Of a stretch of DNA of 64,000 nucleotides, positions 23,082-35,284 are shown piece after piece. Position numbers and translations under genes: made by a program. The notes below the pieces were generated by a model that was not told the DNA's origin, made no database searches, and saw only the letters and a program-made list of their open reading frames with translations. Location of the stretch: NCBI GenBank assembly GCA_007844125.1, contig CM017560.1, positions 1,482,401-1,546,400 on the forward strand, in the 5' to 3' direction. The stretch comes from Sinonovacula constricta. Its lineage: Eukaryota; Mollusca; Bivalvia; Cardiida; Solecurtidae. Position 1 is the stretch's first letter; every line of letters begins with the position of its first letter.

Positions 23082-23334
23082 ATGCTGTATTACAGAGTTG
23101 TGGATTTGTAACTCCTCTGACTGCTAAGCCTCTCAGCGCGTGGGTCGAGTCCATTTGGGGAGAAGGACCTAAATTGGGAAGGTCTTCTAGCTGACTTACG
23201 GTGTGCCCTTGGTTCTACTGAGACATATTTTTGGGATCTTCCTCCACGAAATAGTGGCTGTCACCATAATAATGATAAATGGTCACTGCGATGTATTTCC
23301 AAAACAAAAACAAAACAAAACATGCTGTATTACA
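23082..23334 (+). mobile_element. SINE family A with perfect 13-bp target duplication
   Basis: The body 23095-23321 is flanked by ATGCTGTATTACA at 23082-23094 and again at 23322-23334, with no mismatch. It starts inside the tRNA head (A-box lost), keeps CTCCTCTGACTGCTAAGCC, a GGGTCGAGTCC B-box and a tail of CAAAACAAAAACAAAACAAA. The perfect duplication shows target-primed insertion and a fairly recent event. Confidence 0.92.
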
Positions 23335-24361
23335 CATACACAAACTGCTAATATTTTTTAGTATTGTTTGGAACCATTATGGTCATTATCACTAAGTCAC
23401 ACTTTTTTGGTTGAGGAAGACATGTCATTCATCTGGAAGATCTCACCTTGTAAACATATGAGAGTTGCCCCTTTACCAGGATGTGAGGTCAGACAAAAAC
23501 AATAGTTCTGCAATAGTTAGAATAAGCCTGCTACATGTATTTCTTGCTGATGCTTAAAACCTCTACATCTACAAAATACACATAACTTCAGGACATAAGC
23601 TGCAAAAGGTTAAACCTTCTACAACTTAAACTGATAACCAGATTTGTTACTGCAGTATATATTCTATCAAAGGGCTTAGATTTGAAGCATATAGGGCAAA
23701 TAGGAAAAACAAAAAACAGGAACTGTTTTAAAGAGTTAAAATATTATGATAATTAAAATGTGTCACAACATTGATAATGTCACAGCAAAAATAGGAATGC
23801 GAAGATGAAAGCATGGCATAAAGGCACATATAAATAATTGTTGTGGGAGGACGACATCAACCCACATACATATTTGCATAAAATCCTTGAGTGTGATTGC
23901 ACAAAATTGCATACAAATATCTTAACTATGCGCTCAGAAGTATCCTGGTCTGCAATCAAATACAGCTGTTAACTGCAGGACTGGTATATTCAGTGTAGAT
24001 TAAAAGCTAACAATTTCAGTCCCCTAACAGTCTGGCTACTGTAGAGGTTAATTTGCATTAACCACTTCTTGCATTTGCTACGTTACTGCTTCACACCAGA
24101 AGCTGCCAACGTAACAATTTAAAAAATCAGTATCTCCAGCACAATGAAAATTAGGTCTATGAGTCACAGTTTAATCCTGTAGTAGTACAAATCAAGCTAA
24201 CATTAGTATATCTCACCTATTTACACTGGATGTAAATGTGATCATGAAATGCTTCAAATTGTCTCAACAAGGGGATAGATTTACAACATTCAATAAAATG
24301 TCATTGTTGTACATGTGATGTTAACAGCGTATGCAGTCTTCATGAAATTTTTTTAAAAACA
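23335..24361. other. Unassigned stretch left of the 39-bp array
   Basis: No feature supported. Confidence 0.4.
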
Positions 24362-25617
24362 CCAGACCTTCTGTCCACCAAGCTAGCAATATCTACTGGT
24401 CCAGACCTTCTGTCCACCAAGCTAGCAATATCTACTGGTCCAGACCTTCTGTCCACCAAGCTGGCTATATCTACTGGTCCAGACCCTCTGTCCACCAAGC
24501 TAGCTATATCTACTGGTCCAGACCTTCAGTCCACCAAGCTAGCTATATCTACTGGTCCAGACCTTCTGTCCATCAAGCTAGCTATATCTACTGGTCCAGA
24601 CCTTCAGTCCACCAAGCTAGCTATATCTACTGGTCCAGACCCTCTGTCCACCAAGCTAGCTATATCTACTGGTCCAGACCTTCAGTCCACCAAGCTAGCT
24701 ATATCTACTGGTCCAGACCTTCTGTCCACCAAACTAGCAATATCTACGTCCAGACCTTCTGTCCACCAAGCTAGCCATATCTACTGGTCCAGACCTTCTG
24801 TCCACCAAGCTGGCCATATCTACTGGTCCAGAAATTCTGTCCACCAAGCTAGCAATATCTACTGGTCCAGACCTTCTGTCCACCAAGCTGGCAATATCTA
24901 CTGGTCCAGACCTTCTGTCCACCAAGCTGGCAATATCTACTGGTCCACCAGAAATTCTGTCCACCAAGCTAGCAATATCTACTGGTCCAGACCTTCCGTC
25001 CACCAAGCTAGCAATATCTACTGGTCCAGACCTTCTGTCCACCAAGCTAGTCATATATACTGGTCCAGACCTTCTGTCCACCAAGCTGGCAATATCTACT
25101 TGTCCAGACCTTCTGTCCACCAAGCTGGCAATATCTACTGGTCCAGACCTTCTGTCCACCAAGCTGGCAATATCTACTGGTCCAGATCTTCTGTCCACCA
25201 AGCTAGCAATATCTACTGGTCCAGACCTTCTGTCCACCAAGCTAGCAATATCTACTGGTCCAGACCTTCTGTCCACCAAGCTAGCAATATCTACTGGTCC
25301 AGACCTTCTGTCCACCAAGCTAGCAATATCTACTGGTCCAGACCTTCTGTCCACCAAGCTGGCAATATCTACTGGTCCAGACCTTCTGTCCACCAAGCTA
25401 GCAATATCTACTGGTCCAGACCTTCTGTCCACCAAGCTAGCAATATCTACTGGTCCAGACCTTCTGTCCACCAAGCTAGCAATATCTACTGGTCCAGACC
25501 TTCTGTCCACCAAGCTAGCAATATCTACTGGTCCAGACCTTCTGTCCACCAAGCTAGCAATATCTACTGGTCCAGACCTTCTGTCCACCAAGCTAGCAAT
25601 ATCTAATGGTCCAGACC
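24362..25617. repeat. 39-bp tandem array, about 32 copies
   Basis: Unit begins CCAGACCTTCTGTCCACCAA and continues GCTAGCAATATCTACTGGT. The left third (24362-24740) is a subfamily with GCTAGCTATAT and TTCAGTCC variants; the middle has CCAGAAATTCTG variants; the right part (from about 25190) is nearly homogeneous. A 2-bp deletion near 24747 and a 3-bp insertion near 24947 are the only indels seen. The 304-codon minus and 168-codon plus frames are by-products of a 13-codon unit without stops. Confidence 0.97.
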
Positions 25618-26819
25618 AAATTTGACTGGACCTGTATGATTTTGGCATTTTGACTCTAAAGAGAACTTACTTTGCCAATCATGATCTGATTCTGTTATTT
25701 ACAAAGCGACACCATAGGCACGACACGTTCATTAGACAACTTGGTACCCACGTTTTGCGTCGTCAAAATGCTCAAAGAACAACATTGTCGTTGTTTACAT
25801 TAGACTAGAAATATAGATCAGTATAAAATGCAGTCACCATTAATTCCATGGTCCAAACCCAGGAATCTGCATGGGCTACACTTCGTATAAAGATAATGTA
25901 AGTGTGTGTAGTAAACACAAATCAGGTTGAAATTCCATTTTACTAATTATCTGATCACCAAACATTAAATGTTTATACAGTTGCTTTTTGACCAACAATG
26001 TACACAACACTATACCATAAAATAGAATAGATATGTGCTGGCTCTATGCATTTATAAGCATCTATAAAAGACTCGGGCCATGGCCCACCAGGTTTTGTTG
26101 AAGACTGCATATGTAACTAGTGACCAAACTCTTTTGCGGCTAACTGGGTCAACTAGTCTTGTTTCTCAATCCTTTAAGTTTTGCTTATAAATGTCTGCTT
26201 TTAATAAAGCAGACTTGAAGAGTTTGACAGGGGGGAGTCATTTGAACATAATCTATGCATTAGTATTTCTAAACCGGTTGATTCTGTCTCAAACTCTGAC
26301 TTCTGTTCTACCATAGTGCTTGCACTGCTTTCATTTAATATTTATTGTGGAAGTGTTTATGTATGTGTCCTTTTAAATTTTCATGGATAAAAAAGTAATA
26401 TAAAAAATATTTTATAAACAGCCTAAGAACAACTATCTTTGTAAGTCCCATTTAACAACCTCTGTGTCTCTTGTTAGACAGTAGAAAAACACACCACCCA
26501 TCTGGACTGTTTTTTTTTATTTATTTTGTTATAATATTTTTCCTGCTACAATTAGAGCAAGTACAATTTTTTTTTAAGTTATCACTTTTGTATACTCTGT
26601 TAAATAACTTTTGGACATGTGAAAATCATACATGGTTGTTGTATTCTCATACATGATGGTAGATTATTGAGCTGCATTTGACGCATAAATACATTTTATA
26701 TAAGTTGTATTTTGTAAGCTAAGTGATTTCTGAATATTGTTATAACATTAGACTGGTAGCTAGTGCTGATAGTGCAGTATATAGCTGTGAGACCAGTAAG
26801 CTTTATCCTTCAAGGAGCA
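25618..26819. other. Unassigned; short CpG-containing patch at 25690-25800
   Basis: The patch (GCGACACCATAGGCACGACA, CCCACGTTTTGCGTCGTC) stands out from its AT-rich surroundings. A reverse-strand donor-like ACTTAC lies at 25667. Neither a repeat family nor a gene could be assigned. Confidence 0.35.
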
Positions 26820-29306
26820 ACTTGAAGAGTGTGCTTGTCTTACAGTGTCATGGCTCCATCAGTACAGTGTTACAATGTCTTGGAGAGTGTGCTTGTCTTA
26901 CAGTGTCATGGCTCCATCACTACTGTGTTACAATGTCTTGGAGAGTGTGCTTGTCTTACAGTGTCATGGCTCCATCACTACTGTGTTACAATGTCTTGGA
27001 GAGTGTGCTTGTCTTTCAGTGTCATGGCTCCATCAGTACAGTGTTACAATGTCTTGGAGAGTGTGCTTGTCTTACAGTGCCATGGCTCCATCAGTACAGT
27101 GTTACAATGTCTTGAAGAGTGTGCTTGTCTTACAGTGCCATGGCTCCATCAGTACAGTGTTACAATGTCTTGGAGAGTGTACTTGTCTTACAGTGTCATG
27201 GCTCCATCAGTACAGTGTTACAATGTCTTGGAGAGTGTGCTTGTCTTACAGTGCCATGGCTCCATCACTACAGTGTTACAATGTCTTGGAGAGTTTGCTT
27301 GTCTTACAGTGTCATGGCTCCATCACTACAGTGTTACAATGTCTTGGAGAGTGTGCTTGTCTTACAGTGTCATGGCTCCATCACTACAATGTTACAATGT
27401 CTTGGAGAGTGTGCTTGTCTTACAGTGTCATGGTTCCATCAGTACAGTGTTACAATGTCTTGGAGAGTGTGCTTGCCTTACAGTGTCATGGCTCCATCAC
27501 TACAGTGTTACAATGTCTTGGAGAGTGTGCTTGTCTTACAGTGCTGTGGCTCCATCACTACAGTGTAACAATGTATTGGAGAGTGTGCTTGTCTTACAGT
27601 GTCATGGCTCCATCAGTACAGTGTTACAATGTCTTGGAGAGTGTGCTTGTCTTACAGTGTCATGGCTTCATCACTACAGTGTTACAATGTCTTGGAGAGT
27701 GTGCTTGTCTTACACTGCCATGGCTCCATTACTACAGTGTTACAATGTCTTGGAGAGTGTGCTTGTCTTACAGTGCCATGGCTCCATCACTACAGTGTAA
27801 CAATGTCTTGGAGAGTGTGCTTGTCTTACAGTGTCATGGCTCCATCACTACAGTGTTTCAATGTCTTGGAGAGTGTGCTTGTTTTACAGTGCCATGGCTC
27901 CATCAGAACAGTGTTACAATGTCTTGGAGAGTGTGCTTGTTTTACAGTGCCATGGCTCCATCAGAACAGTGTTACAATGTCTTGGAGAGTGTGCTTGTCT
28001 TACAGTGCTGTGGCTCCATCAGTGCAGTGTTACAATGTCTTGGAGAGTGTGCTTGTCTTACAGTGTCATGGCTCCATCACTACAGTGTTACAATGTCTTG
28101 GAGAGTGTGCTTGTCCTACAGTGCCATGGCTCCATCAATACAGTGTTACAATGTCTTGGAGAGTGTCCTTGTCTTACAGTGCCATGGCTCCATCACTACA
28201 GTGTTACAATGTATTGGAGAGTGTGCTTGTCTTACAGTGTCATGGCTCCATCACTACAGTGTTACAATGTCTTGAAGAGTGTGCTTGTCTTACAGTGTCA
28301 TGGCTCCATCACTACAGTGTTACAATGTATTGGAGAGTGTGCTTGTCTTACAGTGTCATGGCTCCATCACTACTGTGTTACAATGTCTTGGAGAGTGTGC
28401 TTGTCTTACAGTGCTGTGGCTCCATCACTACAGTGTTACAATGTCTTGGAGAGTGTGCTTGTCTTACAGTGCCATGGCTCCATCAATACAGTGTTACAAT
28501 GTCTTGGAGAGTGTCCTTGTCTTACAGTGCCATGGCTCCATCAATACAGTGTTACAATGTCTTGGAGAGTGTACTTGTCTTACAGTGCTGTGGCTCCATC
28601 AATACAGTGTTACAATGTCTTGGAGAGTGTCCTTGTCTTACAGTGCCATGGCTTCATCAATACAGTGTTACAATGTCTTGGAGAGTGTACTTGTCTTACA
28701 GTGCCATGGCTCCATCAATACAGTGTTACAATGTCTTGGAGAGTGTACTTGTCTTACAGTGCTATGGCTCCATCAATACAGTGTTACAATGTCTTGGAGA
28801 GTACACTTGTCTTACAGTGCCATGGCTACATCAATACAGTGTTACAATGTCTTGGAGAGTGTGCTTGTCTTACAGTGCCATGACTCCATCAATACAGTGT
28901 TACAATGTCTTGGAGAGTGTCCTTGTCTTACAGTGTCATGGCTCCATCACTACTGTGTTACAATGTCTTGGAGAGTGTGCTTGTCTTACAGTGCTGTGGC
29001 TCCATCAGTACAGTGTTACAATGTCTTGGAGAGTGTGCTTGTCTTACAGTGCTGTGGCTCCATCAGTACAGTGTTACAATGTCTTGGAGAGTGTGCTTGT
29101 CTTACAGTGCTGTGGCTCCATCACTACAGTGTTACAATGTCTTGGAGAGTGTGCTTGTCTTACAGTGCTGTGGCTCCATCACTACAGTGTTACAATGTCT
29201 TGGAGAGTGTGCTTGTCTTACAGTGCCATGGCTCCATCAGTACAGTGTTACAATGTCTTGGAAAGTGTGCTTGTCTTTCAGTGCTGTGGCTCCATCAATA
29301 CACTGA
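26820..29306. repeat. 58-bp tandem array, about 43 copies
   Basis: Unit TACAGTGTCATGGCTCCATC, ACTACAGTGTTACAATGTCT, TGGAGAGTGTGCTTGTCT. The distance from the first to the last full TACAGTG start is exactly 41 units, so there is no net indel. Variable sites are TCA/CCA/CTG before TGG and AGT/ACT/AAT before ACAG. Since 58 is not a multiple of three and no frame of the unit has a stop, overlapping frames of up to 585 codons run through in all three phases. Confidence 0.98.
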
Positions 29307-30663
29307 GACATGCTGCAGCCCTATCTAAGGCTGAACTGATTTGGTTGTTTAATTAACCTCTATCTCTATGATGGATGGCTCAATGGCTTGACTAATCTCT
29401 GATTACAATTGTTTTGACCCTCTGGACAAGGAGGGTCACATAATGTCAGTCCTGTCCATGATCTGTATATATTTTCTCTTGTTCTGAAGAACTGTCCTCC
29501 AAGTGGGTGAATGACCGGTTTATTCTTGGCTGTTTCATTTCTTTGGCTCTTTCATACAAGGCAGAGGTTTAGAAGAAAATAGATTTATGATGATGAATCC
29601 ATCACCAAAAACGGAAATGTTTGTGCTCTTGAAATATTTCTAGAAAGTAACCATTCTACTCATTTCTTGACTTTTTTCTGTATTTTCATATAAATAAGGC
29701 AGTAGTTAGGATAAAGGAAAATAAGCAAATGTTTCCCTCAATAGAGATATAGTTCTCATTAAAATTGTCTTAAAGTTACAATTCTTATGTATTTATGTGT
29801 ATGTGTGTGTCTGTGAATGCTTACATAAGATAATTTTAAATTTACGTCAGGGTGATTGTTAAGAAATAAATTCCTCATATAAAATCCTTCTATTTTCTTT
29901 CTAATGCTACAATTAAAGTACTCTTAAAAGTATGAGCAATAGATAGAATTGAATCCAGGATCTCCCATATCTGGAGGTGATATTCAACCAGTTTCACTTC
30001 CATGCCGGGTTGTTGATGATGTAGTGAACTGAGTAGTCCTGAGTATTAACCAATAGAAAGGTGACTTTGTAGGCTTAGATATCATAATAAACTTGCCATT
30101 GCTGGTTTGTTTACTTTGATGGATTTTAATAGAACCTTTGTTTAAATTTCAACAGATTTCAGTAACTGCACATAGCACTACTTAACAAAGGATTCATAAC
30201 CTGCTATGACACATAATTTATAAGCATTATTACCTTTAAATAACTGTAATTGGCTGGAGAAAAAAAAAGAAAAAAACATGAGTATGCTCTGTTTTAGATT
30301 TTGAGAAAAAAACAATATTTTAACAACAAAAATGTCACTGATGTGAACAGATTAACTTTTGATTGTAATTGATCAACAGGCAATCACTAATTAAATATCT
30401 TCTTAAACTCAAGAAATTATTGTTGGTTGGAATGCCCTATTGATTATATTAAGTCTTTTTTCTTCTAATTTTCTTTATATTGGTCTCATCGCAGTTGTGT
30501 TTGCGTCTGAAGTCAAGTGAAGTACCAGCAAGGCAGACAAACATGCAAATTCTGTGTTTTTCAATCAGCAAGACTTTAGTGTTTTTGTTATGATGGAATA
30601 TTACCAAGATTAGGAATACATGTTTCATTTGGATTGCCCTTAACTTTATTTCTTTTATTTCAG
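29307..30663. other. Unassigned stretch
   Basis: AT-rich and without recognised repeats. It ends in a strong polypyrimidine tract feeding the acceptor at 30663. Confidence 0.4.
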
Positions 30664-30691
30664 TTTCATCCAGAGTAACAGCTTCAGCCGG
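30664..30691 (+). CDS. Possible 28-bp microexon
   Basis: Flanked by an excellent acceptor (CTTAAC branch-like motif, then TTTATTTCTTTTATTTCAG ending at 30663) and an ideal donor GTAAGT at 30692. In phase 2 it reads (x)FIQSNSFSR; phase 1 is also open and phase 0 hits TAA. Phase 2 is what the exon candidate at 3051-3086 would supply. Splice-site strength is the main evidence; the product is unknown. Confidence 0.35.
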
Positions 30692-30870
30692 GTAAGTCTT
30701 CATCTAGCGTTCATTATTCAAGTTTTTAAAAGATTAGTAAATTTCTTTCACTACTTACTGTGAGTTACATTTTTTCTTGTTACTTTCCTTATTTCCAAGT
30801 TAACAACACAAAAATAGTGTGCCAGCTTCTTTGTGGAATGTTGATCTTTTGATTTTAATACATCACTGTG

Positions 30871-31195
30871 ACACAATTATAGAGACCGGACCTGGTAGCG
30901 TAATTGGTAGAGTGTCGGGAGGCTCTGGGTTTGATCCCAGGAGGTGACATACCAAAGTTGTTAAAAATGGTAGTGGTATAGCTCCCTTTTTAATGCTCAA
31001 GCAAATATAAGGTAGTTCCACGAGTGGTTGGCCCTTTGTCAGGATAATGTGACTGGGTGTGGTATCATGTCAGGTGTTCACGGCATGCTATAAACAGTGA
31101 GGGTAGCAATTTATCTACTTTAAGTGGACATTGTCACCAGATAACTGAAATACTGTTGGTGGGACGATAAACCCAATAAACAAACACAATTGTAG
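30871..31195 (+). mobile_element. tRNA-derived SINE, family C, with 12-bp target duplication
   Basis: Flanked by ACACAATTATAG (30871-30882) and ACACAATTGTAG (31184-31195), one mismatch. The head has GGTAGCGTAATTGGTAGAG and a B-box GGGTTTGATCCC. A core TGTCAGGATAATGTGACTGG is shared in part with family B. It ends GATAAACCCAATAAACAAA. Known bivalve tRNA-SINEs share central core domains; which core this is cannot be decided by eye. Confidence 0.88.
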
Positions 31196-32720
31196 TGTCA
31201 TCATGAAATCCAGCCATTATTTTTATACTTAATTGCCAAATGGCACCTATCATCATGATGTGTTTGGTTTGTGAAATATAGTGTATACATAAAGACCCTG
31301 ACAGAAGTCTGGGTAGAACCACATACAAATGACAGATCAGCTAGAACATACACCCCATGAAAGTTTTACCACAACTTGAACTCATTCTCAATGGAAACTG
31401 AGATGAGCAATTTCTTGATTTAAAAGTAGAGGCCATTTAAACAAGTTAGTTACCTCCCTTGAAAAAATGGCTCTCATTTAGAATTCTTCGATCATTGGGC
31501 AGTATACATTATATAATTTAAAATGTCAAACAGTTTATATTGAATCTGTTGCTCCATTTTACAGACTGAAATGTTTTATTACAGATGATACTTTACACAT
31601 TCATTCATATTTGTGACCATGAATGGTCTTTAGTAAAATTGAAGTGCTAGAGTAGTCTGCAGACTCTTTAATGGTAGTCATAAAGAACAGCTTGAATGTC
31701 TCAAATATTGACCCATATAATGTATAAGACTCATTCCCAATCTTTAAATTGAATGTGACATATTCAGTCATTTGATTGGTGCACTCTGCATAGAGGCTCT
31801 TCTTGTGTTATGACATTTTTTTAATGGAGACAGCAATGCAGCAGGCAATAACAGAAAATCACAGCGGTTAAGAAAAAAGAATGAGTATCAGCCGCATTTA
31901 GCTTTGTAGCTTGCAATTATAAAGGAAGTAACTGGCAGAAGTAGGATTTTTTAGCTGTTTGCTGAGGTCTTATTTCCTAACAGAATCTGAGTATGCCATG
32001 CTGAACAAGGCAGTTTGCACTTACAAAAAAGAAGAAGCAAACAACAAGGAAGAAATAAAAGTAGCCAATAAACATGTTCCTAGAATTTTCTTAGCATAAC
32101 ATAGTAGAATCGGGGTGTGTTTTTTTTGTATAGCATTATCTTGGTGTTAACCTAGATAAAACTTCAAACTATAACATGCAATCAGGAGAGCACTTACTTG
32201 ATCTGTATTAAAGCATAAACTAGGGGAAAATCATTTAACATTTATTGTTTAGTATACTTTGTTCCTTAAAGTTATTGCCATCATAAGAAAGGAAAGTAGT
32301 TTGTTTGTTGTTGCATGCTTTCTGTGATTTTTATATGGTTCACATCCATATTCTTTCTTGTTATATAGTTAGTCGTTTGTTCTCCATTTTGTTTACCCTT
32401 CTTTCTTCTTTCTTTTCAATAAGTACCGTTAAAAAATTAACACACCTTTTGAACTGACAAAATGACACAAACATTATGCAAATTGCCCATTATTATATTA
32501 ATGAATTCATGATTCATTTATATACTGTACCATTCTTTTACAATATATCCATTTTGTGGAAGTTAATTCATGTTATACAGTACATAGAAAATTGACCTAA
32601 GATGATACTTTGCTAGAAAATACATCCTAAAAATGCAGATAGTTCAATACATAAACACCTTACACCATGAAAAGCAAATATTTTCATTTCACTTTTCAGT
32701 CGTTGTGTTTGAAGCAGCAT
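31196..32720. other. Unassigned; SINE A fragment and weak exon-like frame
   Basis: A reverse SINE A remnant (GTCTGGGTAGAACCACATAC) lies at about 31305-31350. At 31981, after a TTATTTCCTAACAG acceptor, one frame stays open for 37 codons (contains KKEEANNKEEIKVANKH) to 32095, but with no good donor and with AATAAA motifs inside it; chance is likely. A TTTCACTTTTCAG acceptor also lies at 32699 just before the transposon. Confidence 0.35.
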
Positions 32721-33562
32721 TACCGTACTTACTCACTTATAAGACGGGGATTTTTCCTTAAAATTTCATGTTCAAATTTTGGGGCTCATCTTATAGGCGG
32801 GGTCTAGCGACCTGGCAAAAAGCTTTCACCTTGTTTTTGAAAACATACCACATAAACTTGTTAGCAGTTATGCAATGACCCGACGTGCTGTCATTATCGA
32901 CCGCCTATAACTTTCCTTTATTGAACTTTGAATTCTGTCGGTCAACGATTAACTGTCTCACATACATTTCCCTTTGTTCTGCATGAATCACAGCTTATTA
33001 TCCGTCAGTAAACACTTAAACAAACTTTCAACTTCAGTCTGCCAAATACACCAAGCTGTAATTTACTTGGCGTTTCTGTGTCGACTTGCCTCATTACACA
33101 GGTCAAGTGGCTGACTCTGAGATAAGCTGTTGTCAAGGTGATATCGATCAGAGCAGTTTGACAGTGAGGGAGTGAATGATGTGTTTTTATAAGCGGCTGC
33201 CGATTACATTTCTCCATGAAATTATTGATTGGTGGCATGTACACAAGGACAGTTCACTGTTCCCCGATATATCATGTACTGTCATACCAGACTTGGTGAC
33301 GAAGATCAAAGAAATTAATGTCATGCTGCCACTAGCTACAGGATAGCAATGCAGCTGAGACTAGATACATCCCACAATGTGTAAAAATTACAGTCACTGT
33401 TTACCAATTGACCTTTTGTTGAGACAGCATGACTGGTTGACGCTCCTGTTCATTTTTTCGCCTCCTCTTAAAAGCAGGCCAAAGCAGAAACCGGCAATTT
33501 CACAGGTGAAGTAGGGGTGTCGTCTTGTAAGCGAATAGTCTTATAAGTGAGTAAGTACGGTA
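32721..33562. mobile_element. Non-autonomous DNA transposon, 842 bp, 25-bp perfect terminal inverted repeats
   Basis: Starts TACCGTACTTACTCACTTAT and ends with the exact complement, ATAAGTGAGTAAGTACGGTA; the arms match over 25 bp. The outermost TA on each side can be read as a TA target duplication around CCGTAC...GTACGG, as in Tc1/mariner/pogo-type elements. Subterminal blocks repeat the CTTATA(A)G(A/G)CGGGG theme. The only frame above 60 codons (33005-33244, minus) shows no transposase motif. A partial copy lies at 13472-13631. Confidence 0.9.
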
Positions 33563-33618
33563 TATTATATCTTCATCATACCAAATAATCCCTTCCTATT
33601 AACATTGATTTCCTACAG

Positions 33619-33732
33619 TGTCATAATTCTACAAGTGAGATCCATTTATACATTGAAAGAATATTGTTACAATCCTTACCTGACCTCTTTTACCTTAACT
33701 GGTATATAGCATTTTGGAATAATGGTAGTGGG
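33619..33732 (+). other. Candidate internal exon (unproven)
   Basis: The acceptor ATTGATTTCCTACAG ends at 33618 and a donor GTGAGA starts at 33733. The 114 bp between hold 38 open codons in phase 0, which is the phase left by the microexon at 30664-30691. The peptide is hydrophobic in its second half (LPDLFYLNWYIAFW). Comparable open segments occur elsewhere by chance, so this is only a possibility. AAGATGGCGG downstream at about 33753 matches a YY1 site. Confidence 0.18.
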
Positions 33733-34578
33733 GTGAGAGGTTGTGATGTTAGAAGATGGCGGTGACAAAAACTTATTTGGTTAATAATGCATTACAAGTT
33801 AACTTATACTATCTTTCCATTGTTTTTCTTACACAATAATATAACTTGTGCCAGTACGTATATTTACAAATCGAATTCAATAGAATATTGTCTTACAAGT
33901 TCCCTTTGCTCGAAACATACTTCCTGAAAGTGGCAGGGGCTCACTGTTGCCCCAATTGAAGAGTATTCAAGGGCAGATAACAAACTTTGGAAAAAAAAGG
34001 TCTAAAATAACCTTACTAGTCACGTACCTTGAACCATTGCCTTTATATTTGATAAAGTATAACGGAAGGCCTAAGTTAGCAGATAAACGTGCAAAGATTC
34101 TCGGTTTATCATTAAACACAATCACACATACATGAGATTAAATCTACTTCCATGTTTGAACACATGATTGTGTAGCCCAAGATGGGCCTGGGACAGATAA
34201 CAACATTGATAATGTTGAGAGAGAAAAAAACTACTGTTGTTCGATCAACTTTGCAGGTCAAAAGTGCATTTATTTTATGCAATTATTTATGATTATTCAT
34301 CTTAGGTATTGCTGTACAACACCATAAAAAGTATTTCTTCATTGTGACATCCTATTTCCATTTCTTCACTATATTTGAGTTGTGCATGTCAGAAATACTC
34401 ACCCACTTCAGCACTTCCTATTGTCATCTTGAAATGAATTGAAGGATATTGCAAACATGCTAAATAATTTGTAACTTGTAAGCCTGCCTTTTAAAAATAT
34501 GTATAAAACTTGCTGTTGTCTTTACTTAAAATGTTATGACACTACATTGTTGATGAATCAATATGTAATTGCAATGAA

Positions 34579-34957
34579 GTCCATTAAGCCAACACAAAGA
34601 GTATCAAATAGTATATTAAAGTCCAGTGAGCCCCAAGAATGTGTATCAAATAGTATGTAAAAGTCCAGTGAGCCAACAGAAAGTGCATCACATAGTATGT
34701 GAAAGTCCAGTGAGCAAGCAAAACATGCAACTAATAGTATGTAAAGGTCCAGTGAGCCAAGAGAAAGTGTATCAAATAGTATGTAAAAGTCTAGTGATCC
34801 AACAAAACATGCCTTAAATAGTATGTAAAAGTTCATTGAGCCAACAAAAAGTATATAACTGGTATTTAAAAGTCCAGTGAGCCAGCAAAACATGCATCAA
34901 ATAGTATGTAAAGGTCCAGTGAGCCAAAAAGAATTACATCGAAAAGTATGTAAAAGT
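34579..34957. repeat. 42-bp tandem array, nine copies
   Basis: Unit GTCCAGTGAGCCAACAAAAA plus GTGCATCAAATAGTATGTAAAA with substantial divergence between copies. The 111-codon minus frame (14-residue period) is a by-product. Confidence 0.92.
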
Positions 34958-35284
34958 ACTTTTTTCATGCAGCGTTGTCTTAAATATTATAAAAAAAAAC
35001 ATTTGTCCTTGTATCACATGTGAACTGTATACATATTACAATATCTGAGAGCCACAAAACTCACTATACTTTACAGTCACTTAATGATCTGCACAGTGAT
35101 TATAAACAGCTATTTTGTTTTTGCCTAGAGCTTGATATGAATTGTTTCACTTTTAGCCTGCTAAGATCAAATTGATCAAGCTCAACTTGTATAAAGCTAC
35201 ATTTTGTTAAAAGCTCATGCTAAATTCATCATTGTTGGCTTATATATTATACATATTACATATAAAGGTTAATATATACCTATT

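Noticed and set aside
24734..25648. 304-codon minus-strand frame of 13-residue repeats
   Set aside because: By-product of a 39-bp unit without stops; the opposite strand is also open and no exon signals flank it.
27599..29356. 585-codon plus-strand frame
   Set aside because: All three phases of the 58-bp array are open, so the frame carries no information; no promoter or splice context.
31981..32095. Lysine/glutamate-rich exon-like frame
   Set aside because: No donor, wrong phase for the proposed microexon, and AATAAA motifs within; most likely chance.
33750..33762. AAGATGGCGG YY1-type promoter motif
   Set aside because: Single motif in AT-rich DNA with no CpG island or downstream exon.
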